From assembly GCF_902374955.1 (NCBI RefSeq), contig NZ_CABKRX010000052.1, positions 1-32,014 on the forward strand: a DNA stretch of 32,014 nt, written 5' to 3'. Source of the DNA: Bacillus massilioanorexius. Its GTDB lineage: Bacteria; Bacillota; Bacilli; Bacillales; DSM-1321. Below are positions 16,876 through 24,351 of the stretch, piece after piece. Under the pieces are notes generated by a model, which saw only the letters and a list, made by a program, of their open reading frames with translations, did no database searches and was not told the origin of the DNA. Position 1 is the first letter of the stretch, and each line of letters starts with the position of its first letter. Position numbers and translations under genes: made by a program.

Positions 16876-17346
16876 ATTTTTATTATCTACATTTCGTTTT
16901 ACAATGTACTACTAGCAGCGTTATGTTAGTTTGGTAAGTACCTAGATTCATGTATATTTATCGGTGATCCTCAAAATCTAATAGACGAGAATTTTAACTA
17001 TATTACACTCACGACCTTCTCAAACTCTCTAAAAAGGTTTACTTACATTTATCTCAATTCGAAATCTTATTTTCTAAATCCAATATAAAAATAGTAATCT
17101 ATATCATAAGCTTCAGCTCAAAACTAAAAACTGAACATAGATAACAAAATTCCCCACAAATTAGTTTACTTCCTAATAAAAACATGTTAATTGATAAAAG
17201 AGACCTCTTCGGTAAGTCATGCCTGAATGATTATGATTTTATCATTGAAATCAATAGTAGATGATTCTAAAGTGTAATCTTTCATAAAATCACTTTACTA
17301 TAGCCTAAGGTTTCGATAATCGTAATAAGGATATTCAGTAATATAT
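16876..17346. other. Gene-free stretch after the ami operon
   Basis: All frames are broken by frequent stops. I see no tRNA, riboswitch or recognisable promoter for a gene. It is AT-rich, with short unpaired runs only. It separates the ami terminator from the degenerate repeat copy at 17347. Confidence 0.4.
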
Positions 17347-17475
17347 AGGCTGTTTTCCTATAATTTGTTGCCTCTGTTATGAACAAGTAGTGAATATTGG
17401 CTGAGTTTGAATTTCACTTCAGGATGCTCACTTTTCGCGGAGCAGGCGTGATTTTTAACCAATTTACATACTACA
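17347..17475 (+). repeat. Degenerate copy A of a Bacillaceae-type non-coding repeat
   Basis: It begins AGGCTGTTTTC, continues with ...TTTGTTG...GAACAAG...GCTGAGTTTGAATTTC, then a GGATGCTCACTTTTCGCGGAG block. The same order of blocks occurs in the copy at 18287. Typical members read GAATTTCGCTCC...TGCTCGCTTTCCGCGG and often accompany insertion sequences. This copy lacks the right end and has no matching terminal repeat. Confidence 0.6.
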
Positions 17476-17561
17476 ATAAGCGGTTTTTCTTACCATTGAA
17501 ACCCCTTTATATTTTCTCTAATATGAATGAATAATGAATAATTTTCAGGAGGATAAGATAA

Positions 17562-18215
17562 ATGATTAAAGCTATTATTTTCGACATGGATGGTTTAATG
17601 TTTGATAGCGAGCGTTTAGGTATATATATTACAGAGAAAGTAATGAATGATCTTCCTTTTGACTTCGACCAAGATTTAAACATGAGAATTATCGGTACTA
17701 ATATGGAGTATTGTAAAAATGAATATGTTAAAACTTACGGTATAGATTTTCCTTTTGATGATATGATGCGTCAAAAAAAAGAAATGACCATTCACTATTA
17801 TGAAGAAAATGATATTCCTAAAAAAGCAGGGTTAATTGAATTACTTCAATTTCTAAAAGAAAACAATTATAAAATAGGTGTAGCAACATCTACATACAGA
17901 GAAAAAGCAGAATACATGTTAAAGAAAGCTAATATATATCCATTTTTCAATGTTATCGTATGCGGAGATGAGGTCGAGCAATCAAAACCAAATCCTGATA
18001 TTTACTTAAAAGCCTTGCAAAAACTTAACGTACAAAAAAATGAAGCTTTCGTTATAGAAGACAGTGAAAATGGCTTAATAGCTGGTCAAAATGCTGGTAT
18101 ATCTACTATATTCATTAAAGATTTGATTACACCTAATGGGAAAGTTTTAGAGAAGGTAACACATAAAGCCAATACTTTACATGATGTTATAACCATTTTA
18201 CAAGCGTCTAAATAA
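17562..18215 (+). CDS. HAD family phosphatase (beta-phosphoglucomutase-like, HAD-IA)
   Basis: A complete 217-aa HAD hydrolase. Motif I is IIFDMDGLMFDSE, with nucleophile D8 and acid/base D10. Motif II is IGVATST, motif III QSKPNPDIYLKAL with the conserved lysine, and motif IV FVIEDSENGLIAGQNAG. A helical cap lies between motifs I and II (about 18-85). These features place it with the phosphatases and phosphoglucomutases acting on small sugar phosphates; the exact substrate cannot be read from sequence. The ATG is preceded by AGGAGG at good spacing. It stands alone, flanked by two copies of a non-coding repeat in the same orientation, and ends in a perfect palindrome overlapping its stop codon. 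It is not closely similar to the broken HAD gene at 3.2-3.9 kb. Confidence 0.9.
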   Translation: MIKAIIFDMDGLMFDSERLGIYITEKVMNDLPFDFDQDLNMRIIGTNMEYCKNEYVKTYGIDFPFDDMMRQKKEMTIHYYEENDIPKKAGLIELLQFLKENNYKIGVATSTYREKAEYMLKKANIYPFFNVIVCGDEVEQSKPNPDIYLKALQKLNVQKNEAFVIEDSENGLIAGQNAGISTIFIKDLITPNGKVLEKVTHKANTLHDVITILQASK

Positions 18216-18235
18216 AGAGTAGTGCTACTCTTTAT
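18212..18235. terminator. Perfect 24-bp palindrome at the HAD stop codon
   Basis: ATAAAGAGTAG and CTACTCTTTAT pair perfectly around TG. The TAA stop lies in the left arm. There is no T-run after it, so it may be a weak terminator or an mRNA-end stabiliser. Confidence 0.55.
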
Positions 18236-18286
18236 CAAATATATCAACGACTTAAAACATCTTTTGAGAAATTGTTTCTTTTGTTT

Positions 18287-18516
18287 AGGCTGTTTTCGCA
18301 CACTTTGTTGTCTAAGAACAAGTTAGTCAATATAAGCTGAGTTGAATTTCGCTCCACCATGCTCGCTTTCAAAGAGACGGATGGTGAGACATCTCGTCAT
18401 CTATTGTCTGTGTGGGGTCTCTCACCTGTCCCGCAAGAGTGTCGCACCTTACGATTCAATAGTCTTTTTAATGCTCATTTTATTTACTAAAAATAACAAG
18501 CTTTTCAAAAACAGCC
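18287..18516 (+). repeat. 230-bp non-coding element with 10-bp inverted ends (copy B)
   Basis: The element starts with AGGCTGTTTT (18287-18296) and ends with its inverse AAAACAGCCT (18507-18516). Inside are GAATTTCGCTCC, ATGCTCGCTTTC, GGTGAGAC, GGGGTCTCTCACCTGTCCCGC and a GAGTGTCGCACCTTACG block, a layout I recognise from repeats found many times in Bacillaceae genomes. No transposase is encoded, so it is best described as MITE-like. Internal pieces pair with each other (GGTGAGAC with GTCTCTCACC). Any small open frame in it is incidental. Confidence 0.7.
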
Positions 18517-18718
18517 TTAACTTAATGATTTTTTCACACCTGCTCATAGGATTATTATTTTCTTGAATTTAGAGTTATGATAAATAAGAGACATGATGAA
18601 AGCTTGTCAACTTGTAGAATGAAACTTGAACGGATTAACATGAAATCCATTTTAGCTTTTGATTGAAATCTTGTTCATAATTAGAAAGGGATCAATGATC
18701 ATATAATAAGGTGATACT

Positions 18719-19909
18719 ATGGAACTAACGAAACGTAACATTAGAATAATTTTACTCATTATTGCAGCGTCAATTTTATTATTTTTAGGAGTTCAAAATC
18801 TTGCTATTGTTTTTGAAGGCATCAAAATCATTATTGGATTAATTGCTCCTTTACTGATAGGTTTATGTATTGCTTTTATCTTAAATGTCCTGATGAAGCT
18901 TATTGAAGAACGATTATTCGCACCTTTAAATAAGAAAAATTATCCATTCTGGAATAAAAGTAAAAGACCTCTTTCTCTCGTTTTAACCATCGGGATTATC
19001 TCTGGGATTATTTTTGTACTAATTTTTCAAATCGTACCTGAAATGAAAAATACCATTTCTCTTATCAAAGATCAGTTGCCTGATTATATGCATCAAGTGC
19101 AAATTTGGTCAGAGAAAATGCAAGAGTTCTTTAAACTTCCTGATAGTTTTCTAAAGGATTTCAAAATTGATTGGGATCGCATCGGTGAGACTATTATGGG
19201 CTTTTTACAAAATGACAATATCAATTTTTTAAGTAGAACGAAAAATATTACAACTTCCATTTTCAGTGGTATTTTCAATATTTTTATTGGATTTGTGTTT
19301 TCCATTTATATGTTATCTCAAAAAGAGAAGCTTTCTAGTCAAGCAAGACGTATCTTGTTTGCTTTTTTACCTAATAATAAAGCCGAATCAATCGTTTCAG
19401 TAGCTGTCCTTTCCAATAGAATTTTTTCTCGCTTCGTGACAGGACAATGTACAGAGGCTCTTATACTAGGTATTCTTTGCTTTATAGGAATGAATATTTT
19501 TTCAATGCCATATAGCTTTATGATTTCCGCTTTAATAGGTTTCACAGCATTAATTCCTGTTTTCGGTGCTTTATTCGGTACAGCTATAGGAGCCTTCCTA
19601 ATATTGATGGTCGATCCTATGCAGGCACTTTGGTTTATTATTTTTATTATCGTCCTTCAAAGATTTGATGCTTACTTCATATATCCGAGAGTGGTAGGTA
19701 GCTCAGTCGGTTTACCAGGTATGTGGGTACTCTTTGCTGTAATTGTTGGAGGAAGTGCATTTGGAATAATAGGTATGCTTATCGGTGTTCCTGTATTTTC
19801 TATCATTTATTGTTTATTACAACAAGCCGTTTCTAAAAGATTGAAAATGAAAGGATTATCGATAAAAGAAATTGAAGCTATAGAGCCTTATGACTATGGC
19901 AAGAAATGA
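18719..19909 (+). CDS. AI-2E family transporter (PerM/YtvI-like)
   Basis: A 396-aa integral membrane protein with about eight TM helices in the pattern of the AI-2E/PerM family. Two helices at the N-terminus (about 8-60) and one at about 85-107 are followed by a soluble stretch (about 108-175: DYMHQVQIWSEKMQEFF). Further TM helices follow from 185 on, with the family signature GFTALIPVFGALFGTAIGAF and GLPGMWVLFAVIVGG. Members export autoinducer-2, act in Na+/H+ exchange or have unknown cargo, so the substrate is not assigned. The start has AAGGTGA upstream. It is monocistronic and ends in a very strong terminator at 19961. Confidence 0.9.
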   Translation: MELTKRNIRIILLIIAASILLFLGVQNLAIVFEGIKIIIGLIAPLLIGLCIAFILNVLMKLIEERLFAPLNKKNYPFWNKSKRPLSLVLTIGIISGIIFVLIFQIVPEMKNTISLIKDQLPDYMHQVQIWSEKMQEFFKLPDSFLKDFKIDWDRIGETIMGFLQNDNINFLSRTKNITTSIFSGIFNIFIGFVFSIYMLSQKEKLSSQARRILFAFLPNNKAESIVSVAVLSNRIFSRFVTGQCTEALILGILCFIGMNIFSMPYSFMISALIGFTALIPVFGALFGTAIGAFLILMVDPMQALWFIIFIIVLQRFDAYFIYPRVVGSSVGLPGMWVLFAVIVGGSAFGIIGMLIGVPVFSIIYCLLQQAVSKRLKMKGLSIKEIEAIEPYDYGKK

Positions 19910-19960
19910 TAGAGTATAAAACGTGTTTGATCTTAATCTTACATACAAACGTTAAAAGAT

Positions 19961-20012
19961 AAGGCTGTTGACAAAAGAAAAAGTTATTTCTTTTGTCAAC
20001 AGCCTTTTTTCT
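19961..20012. terminator. Strong bidirectional terminator
   Basis: AAGGCTGTTGACAAAAGAAA pairs perfectly over 20 bp with its inverse around AAGTTA-like loop bases, followed by TTTT on the plus strand. It serves the AI-2E permease gene and, from the other side, the convergent 20105-20524 gene. A smaller hairpin (GCTGTTAGCAACAGC, 20031-20045) lies next to it. Confidence 0.88.
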
Positions 20013-20104
20013 CTTTTATAAATGACAAGAGCTGTTAGCAACAGCCAAAACTTTAAAAAAGCAATCATTTTAATGGCATCACGACCTTAGTTAAAAGTTG
20101 GTTT

Positions 20105-20524
20105 TCAAGATTGCATATCATTATAATAATATTCGTAAGCAACACCCGTCGCTTCATATCCATGATCCTTAATCCATTGTGCCATCTCCATATACAAAGG
20201 TTCAATCTCACTATAGGAGCCTAAATACATGGAGAAAACCATTAGACCACCAGGTATTACACCTGATTGTATGTCTCCGCTCCCTGATAAAGGAGTGGGT
20301 ACAGGGAATCCAATTTCTACATCCAAATCCTGCATATCCATATTATGATAAGCAACATATGGTACATCTGTCAGTAATTCATCCATTTCTTGAAGATAAG
20401 CACCTAATTTCCCATAGCTTTCTCCAATCAATCGAGGTAAATCCTCCACTTTGGTTCTAGTACGAATAAATAGAGTAGGCTGATTATTCTTCTTTAACAA
20501 TTCTACGTTTGATATTTTAGGCAT
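20105..20524 (-). CDS. GyrI-like / AraC effector-binding domain protein
   Basis: A stand-alone protein of 139 aa with the alternating fold of GyrI-like small-molecule-binding domains: an N-terminal strand (ISNVELLKKNNQPTLFIRTRT), a helix (LPRLIGESYGKLGAYLQEM), strands (PYVAYHNMDMQDLDVEIGFPVP) and a second repeat (GGLMVFSMYLGSYSEIEPLYMEMAQWI). The C-terminal YEYYYN corresponds to the conserved aromatic/acidic end. It has no DNA-binding part, so it may bind or sequester a hydrophobic cation or toxin. The start at 20524 (MPKISN) has AGGAG 7 bases upstream; a longer start at 20551 has no such site. Single gene, convergent with the AI-2E permease. Confidence 0.82.
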   Translation of the reverse strand: MPKISNVELLKKNNQPTLFIRTRTKVEDLPRLIGESYGKLGAYLQEMDELLTDVPYVAYHNMDMQDLDVEIGFPVPTPLSGSGDIQSGVIPGGLMVFSMYLGSYSEIEPLYMEMAQWIKDHGYEATGVAYEYYYNDMQS

Positions 20525-20710
20525 AATCATTCTCCTATCCAATGAAGTCATAAATTAATCCAAGTGCAGTTTAAAACGAATACATTGAAAATACCCTAAC
20601 TTGTCAGTAGATAAACTTCCATACATATCGCTTCATTCAAAAGAGGTTTACGGACTTCCTCCCATTACTTTTTTCCTTAGATCAAGAGTAACGTATAACA
20701 GATTCTATCA

Positions 20711-20752
20711 AAAAGAGGCTTGGATACTAGGATTTCTCCTTGTTCCAAACCT
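20711..20752 (-). terminator. Terminator downstream of the 5-oxoproline operon
   Basis: On the minus strand AGAGGTTTGGA pairs with TCCAAGCCTCT (one mismatch) around a 20-base loop, followed by TTTTT. It is the first good leftward terminator after the GGCT gene, about 245 bases beyond its stop. Confidence 0.7.
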
Positions 20753-20861
20753 CTTTCTCTTTATAAAAAACTGTACGATATGAATCTTGTGTGGAGTGTA
20801 ATTGACAACACACTTTGAAATACCTAGTAAATTTAGTTTGTTATATAACCCCATCTGTAAG

Positions 20862-20990
20862 ATGAGCGTGTGTAATATCTTTCATGATGTCTACCAAAAG
20901 TGCGGTATATCAAGATTTTGGACAATTACTGCTGCCACATTTTTAACGAGCGTTTATCTTTTTTATGGGATTATGTTAGTAAAATCTTAA
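20862..20990 (+). CDS. Possible 42-aa single-TM peptide
   Basis: A short frame starting MSVCNIFHDVY and ending in a hydrophobic helix (TITAATFLTSVYLFYGIMLV) with a final KS. It does not overlap any other gene. There is no clear ribosome binding site and no terminator of its own, and it lies antisense to the 3' trailer of the leftward operon. It might be a genuine small membrane protein, a fragment of a lost gene, or chance. The rest of 20525-20995 is non-coding apart from the terminator at 20711. Confidence 0.25.
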   Translation: MSVCNIFHDVYQKCGISRFWTITAATFLTSVYLFYGIMLVKS

Positions 20991-20995
20991 CTTAC

Positions 20996-21436
20996 CTATT
21001 GCATACTAACGCATAGCATATGCTCTTTCCAATTGCCATGCGGAAGATAAATGGTGCTATTGTCAAAAAGCTGGTCATTATCTTTGTTATAAAAATATAC
21101 AAAGCATTTTTCTTTTTCGTTCGTATGAAGATTTTCAACCTCAAGAATGACTTTATCGTATTCATTTTCAGGATTTTTTTCACTGATGAATCCTTCCATT
21201 TTGTCCATCGCATTCATTGTATCTTCATAATGCTCTTCACTAAGTACCATGATCTCCCCATAAACTGTATCTTCACCGAAGGTTAAAGCCGGATATCCTT
21301 TGTATGGCAGATGATATAATTTCATATTTTCAAGCTTGGCATGCTTTTTCTCGATGACCTTACCGTCTAAATACTTATTGTAATTAAAGAAACCTTCTCT
21401 TAAACTCCCATAAACAAAAAGATTGATCGCTTTCAT
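20996..21436 (-). CDS. Gamma-glutamylcyclotransferase family protein (AIG2/GGCT fold)
   Basis: A 146-aa protein with the GGCT signature: the substrate loop NLFVYGSLREG (residues 5-15), the conserved tyrosine-rich region around PYKGYPAL, VYGEIMVLSEE, and the catalytic glutamate in MDKMEGF (E81). Enzymes of this fold convert gamma-glutamyl amino compounds to 5-oxoproline plus the free amine. Its ATG overlaps the pcp stop by one base (TGATG), so it is translationally coupled to a pyroglutamyl peptidase, whose product is also 5-oxoproline. That supports real cyclotransferase activity, though the natural substrate is unknown. Last gene of the DUF969-DUF979-pcp-GGCT operon. Confidence 0.87.
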   Translation of the reverse strand: MKAINLFVYGSLREGFFNYNKYLDGKVIEKKHAKLENMKLYHLPYKGYPALTFGEDTVYGEIMVLSEEHYEDTMNAMDKMEGFISEKNPENEYDKVILEVENLHTNEKEKCFVYFYNKDNDQLFDNSTIYLPHGNWKEHMLCVSMQ

Positions 21437-22077
21437 CAGCAGATTTCTCCGCCTACTGCTTTAATATCCTTGTCATTGATAATGCATGCTTCAATCGCAA
21501 GCTCCAAGCCTTTTACAATATCATTCAACGACATGAACGGCGTGTTTTTCTTATCCATAACCTGCGAAGTCATATAAGGAATGTGAATAAATCCGCCTTT
21601 GATATGAGGGTACTTTTTATCGATCATGTATAGAATGCCATACATAACATGGTTGCATACAAATGTTCCCGCTGTATAAGATACCGTTGCTGGTATGTTA
21701 TGATCATTCATATGCTTAACCATCGCTTTTACTGGCAGGTTCGAGAAGTATGCCGGCTGCCCATCTGCTTGTATAACTGTATCTAATGGCTGATTGCCTT
21801 CATTATCCTTAATTCTGTAATCATCGAGATTAATGGCAACTCTTTCAGGAGTGATATCAAATCTTCCTCCCGCTTGACCTACCGAGATGACAATATCCGG
21901 ATTATGCTTTTCAATTGCAGTTTCAATAGCCTGAACGGATTTTGTTTGAACTGTAGGGATAATAACTTTAATTACTTCAGCTCCGTTTATCTGATCACTA
22001 ACCATTTTAACTGCTTCTTCTGCCGGATTAACCGGCTCTCCGCCAAATGCATCAAATCCTGTTAATAGTACTTTCAT
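21436..22077 (-). CDS. pcp: Pyroglutamyl-peptidase I (pyrrolidone-carboxylate peptidase)
   Basis: A 213-aa cytosolic cysteine peptidase of family C15 that removes N-terminal pyroglutamate from peptides (EC 3.4.19.3). The start MKVLLTGFDAFGGEPVNP is diagnostic. The triad is present: E78 (ITPERVAINLDD), C141 (GTFVCNHVMYG) and H165 (GGFIHIPYM). Length is normal. AGGAG precedes the ATG. It follows the DUF979 gene by 41 bases and overlaps the GGCT gene by one. Both enzymes generate 5-oxoproline. Its codons look somewhat more GC-rich than the surrounding genes, a hint that the operon was acquired as a block. Confidence 0.96.
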   Translation of the reverse strand: MKVLLTGFDAFGGEPVNPAEEAVKMVSDQINGAEVIKVIIPTVQTKSVQAIETAIEKHNPDIVISVGQAGGRFDITPERVAINLDDYRIKDNEGNQPLDTVIQADGQPAYFSNLPVKAMVKHMNDHNIPATVSYTAGTFVCNHVMYGILYMIDKKYPHIKGGFIHIPYMTSQVMDKKNTPFMSLNDIVKGLELAIEACIINDKDIKAVGGEIC

Positions 22078-22118
22078 AGCTCGTTCTCCTATTGAAAAAT
22101 TTTAATATATTCTTAATC

Positions 22119-23048
22119 CTAAAATCCTAAAGCATACATCAAGAAAATATGAACAACTAACAATGTTAAAGCTATAGGAGCTTGCACTTTAATGACTGCG
22201 TTTTTATCTTTCATTTCAAGCAATACGGCCGGCAGCATATTGAAGTTTGCAGCCATTGGTGTTAATAATGTTCCACAGTATCCTGCTGTTAGAGCAAGCG
22301 TTCCACAGATTACAGGATCTCCACCGATGCTGAATACGAACGGTACACCAATACCAACCGTAATAACAGCGAATGCCGCAAATGCATTACCCATGATGAT
22401 TGTAAATAATGCCATACCGATACAGTATGTTGCTACCCCAATCAAGGCGTTACCTGTCGGGATTACATTTGAAATGATAGAAGCAATTTTATCGCCTACT
22501 CCCGCAGTTGTAAATAACACACCTAAAGAAGCCAATAATTGAGGAAGAATAGCAAATGACCCAATCGATTGGAACGTTCTGTTTGAATCCTCCAATAACT
22601 CTTTTGGTTTTGCTTTAGTGATGATGAACGTCAGTGCTAGAGCACACAATGCTGAAATACCAATCGCAACCGTACCCGGAAAGTCCGTGAAAGATGCTAC
22701 AAGCATCGCGATAATTGCAATGGATAGAGATGGGATGAAGATTTTCAAACCTAATTTTTCGGCTTTTAAAGTTGCAAATGTATCATCTAACTGCTTAAAC
22801 GTACCAATATTGATTTGCTTTGTTGCTGATAAAATAGCAATCACAACGACTAATAAACCGACAATCGTACTTGGAATATAATTTCCTAGAATGAAAATTA
22901 CAGCAAGAATACCCCAGAATAAAGCTGTACCGATTCTTGTTTTATGGTTTCTATCTTTGATCGTGAATACCATTGTGATCCCCATGAATAAACCGATGAT
23001 TATATAAAATATTTCTAATAACAAATTAGAGATTTGTGTAATATCCAT
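22119..23048 (-). CDS. DUF979 family membrane protein
   Basis: A 309-aa integral membrane protein with about nine TM helices and a motif-rich second half (MGNAFAAFAVITVGIGVPFV, GDPVICGTLALTAGYCGTLLTPMAANFNMLPAVLLEMKD). It matches DUF979, which is found almost always next to DUF969. The GTLLTPMAANFN segment resembles the re-entrant substrate loops of ion-transporter-superfamily permeases. Its start overlaps the DUF969 stop by one base (TAATG), so the two are probably made in equal amounts and form one transporter. Next to pcp and GGCT, uptake or export of 5-oxoproline or pyroglutamyl peptides is a reasonable inference. No transport assay can be read from sequence. Confidence 0.88.
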   Translation of the reverse strand: MDITQISNLLLEIFYIIIGLFMGITMVFTIKDRNHKTRIGTALFWGILAVIFILGNYIPSTIVGLLVVVIAILSATKQINIGTFKQLDDTFATLKAEKLGLKIFIPSLSIAIIAMLVASFTDFPGTVAIGISALCALALTFIITKAKPKELLEDSNRTFQSIGSFAILPQLLASLGVLFTTAGVGDKIASIISNVIPTGNALIGVATYCIGMALFTIIMGNAFAAFAVITVGIGVPFVFSIGGDPVICGTLALTAGYCGTLLTPMAANFNMLPAVLLEMKDKNAVIKVQAPIALTLLVVHIFLMYALGF

Positions 23049-23743
23049 TATTGATCACCTCTAATTTTTTCATTTTCTTTAGTAGCATATTTTTGCTTAA
23101 GCCTTTTATCAAACAACATATTTTGAATGACCCACAGCACAAATGAAATGACAGCTACTGGAATTGCCACTTTGACAACTTGCAGTGTATCTATCGGCAT
23201 GCCGATTCCTTCTAATGTAGAAGCAATTAAAAGTACACCTGCATTTGCCATGAATATATTCTGTGCAAAGAAGTTACCGATATTATCAGATGCCGCAGAA
23301 TACGCTCTTATCTTTTCTATATCTTTTTCTTCTATTTTTTCTCCATACTTAGCAATAGCTGCACCTTCAGCCATTGGACTAACCAGTGGTCGAACGAATT
23401 GTGGATGTCCCCCAAGCGTTACTCCCATTCCAATCGTTATTTTTCTTATTAAAGTATAGCCACTCAATAGTTTACCAACTGATAAACTTGTTGCTTTCTT
23501 AATTAGCATAACTGCTTTCGCCTTCAATCCATACCTTTCACTCAACCCAATAACAGGAAGTGTGATTAAAAATAAACATGTTACACGATTTGATACAAAG
23601 GCAGCACCCAGTGTATCCAATATTTCAATAGGATTCATCTTTGCTACTAATCCAGTAGAGATACCCGCTATAACAACTACTGCGATAGTATCCCACTTCA
23701 AAGCAAAGCCTACTATGATAATTAAAATTCCTATTAATTCCAT
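23048..23743 (-). CDS. DUF969 family membrane protein
   Basis: A 231-aa integral membrane protein with five or six TM helices and a conserved cytosolic-looking stretch (MGVTLGGHPQFVRPLVSPMAEGAA, then KIRAYSAASDNIGNFFAQNIFMANAG). This matches DUF969, the constant partner of DUF979. The GGHPQFVRPLVSPM and SAASDNIGNFFAQN segments look like the two opposed loops of a permease active site. It is the first gene of the operon; AGGAG precedes the start, and a SigA-type promoter lies 50-80 bases upstream. Function inferred from company: one half of a two-component transporter for 5-oxoproline or related compounds. Confidence 0.88.
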   Translation of the reverse strand: MELIGILIIIVGFALKWDTIAVVVIAGISTGLVAKMNPIEILDTLGAAFVSNRVTCLFLITLPVIGLSERYGLKAKAVMLIKKATSLSVGKLLSGYTLIRKITIGMGVTLGGHPQFVRPLVSPMAEGAAIAKYGEKIEEKDIEKIRAYSAASDNIGNFFAQNIFMANAGVLLIASTLEGIGMPIDTLQVVKVAIPVAVISFVLWVIQNMLFDKRLKQKYATKENEKIRGDQ

Positions 23744-23795
23744 AAGTTACTCTCCTACTCTATGAATATTAATTATATCAATATAATATTTATAC

Positions 23796-23825
23796 ATTAT
23801 ATAATCAAACCTTTAAAATTGTAAA
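23796..23825 (-). promoter_or_regulatory. SigA-type promoter of the DUF969-DUF979-pcp-GGCT operon
   Basis: On the minus strand TTTACA (23825-23820) and TATAAT (23801-23796) are 18 bp apart. The start codon of DUF969 is about 50 bases downstream. The leader is AT-rich with short dyads (ATATTATATTGATATAAT) but no recognisable riboswitch. Confidence 0.6.
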
Positions 23826-23993
23826 TAACTTAGAAATAGTATTGTTTGGTAATTTAACGTATTAAAGTAATAAAATAAAACTCATTTATATCGTATATTC
23901 AAAAATTAAAAAGCCACCTATTTTGACAGCTATATTTTTTATATAAGAAGGTTTTAAGCAGACTATAGAGAGCTCTTTACAGCCGTCGGAAGA

Positions 23994-24081
23994 TTTTTAA
24001 GAAAGCTATTTTAAATGAATGTATGGAGGAGCATTATTCCATACATTCCAGCAAAAACTTAAAAAACTATTGAGCTTTCTT
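23994..24081. other. Nested inverted repeats of unknown function
   Basis: Outer arms AAGAAAGCT (23999-24007) and AGCTTTCTT (24073-24081) enclose a perfect 10-bp hairpin, GAATGTATGG (24017-24026) with CCATACATTC (24039-24048). An alternative pairing joins TTTTTAAG and CTTAAAAA. There is no T-run and no coding frame of interest. It could be a MITE remnant or a structured RNA. The rest of 23826-24180 shows no gene. Confidence 0.4.
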
Positions 24082-24180
24082 ACAAGTATTTCATTCATTA
24101 GTAAACAGAATCATCTGTACAATGGATGGCAGTATTCATATTCAATACAGTTTCGTAAATCCTTTCCAAGAAACACAAAA

Positions 24181-24210
24181 AGTCAGCCCCCCTTAATTAG
24201 GGGGCTGACT
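24181..24210 (-). terminator. GC-rich terminator behind a fossil rlmD 3' end
   Basis: AGTCAGCCCCC pairs perfectly over 11 bp with GGGGGCTGACT around CTTAATTA. On the minus strand it is followed by TTTTTG. It lies 3 bases after the stop codon of the rlmD-like fragment, exactly where the intact rlmD has its own terminator, and it now also ends transcripts of the 24352-25218 gene. Confidence 0.85.
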
Positions 24211-24213
24211 GCC

Positions 24214-24276
24214 TTATTTTAAAACAAGTTTTACGGCACACTCCACGTGTGTGGACTTTGTGTGGCAACACATGAG
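24214..24276 (-). pseudogene. 3'-terminal fragment of a second rlmD/TrmA-type gene
   Basis: About 20 codons before the TAA at 24216-24214 read ...STHVECAVKLVLK, against ...TSHVECVAELVLK at the end of the intact rlmD (25796-27175). DNA similarity continues on both sides of the stop (AACTTGT.TT.AAATAAGGCAG) and upstream (ACCAG...CATGTT). Everything ahead of these codons is gone. It is either the relic of a duplicated rRNA methyltransferase gene or a copied 3' end with its terminator. Confidence 0.75.
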
Positions 24277-24351
24277 TTGCTGGTGGGTTTAATTATATAT
24301 GCTCGTGTCCAATTTTAGTGAAATCCTTTTTCTTATTCGCTTCACTGATCT

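Noticed and set aside
3108..16936. Shared 16-mer TTATGTTAGTTTGGTA at 3108-3123 and 16921-16936
   Set aside because: Flanks do not match, and one such 16-base match is expected by chance in 32 kb of AT-rich DNA.
18342..18566. 74-aa frame after the HAD gene
   Set aside because: It lies inside the repeat element 18287-18516 and has no ribosome binding site.
22192..23459. Several plus-strand frames opposite DUF979 and DUF969
   Set aside because: They are antisense shadows of two well-supported membrane protein genes.
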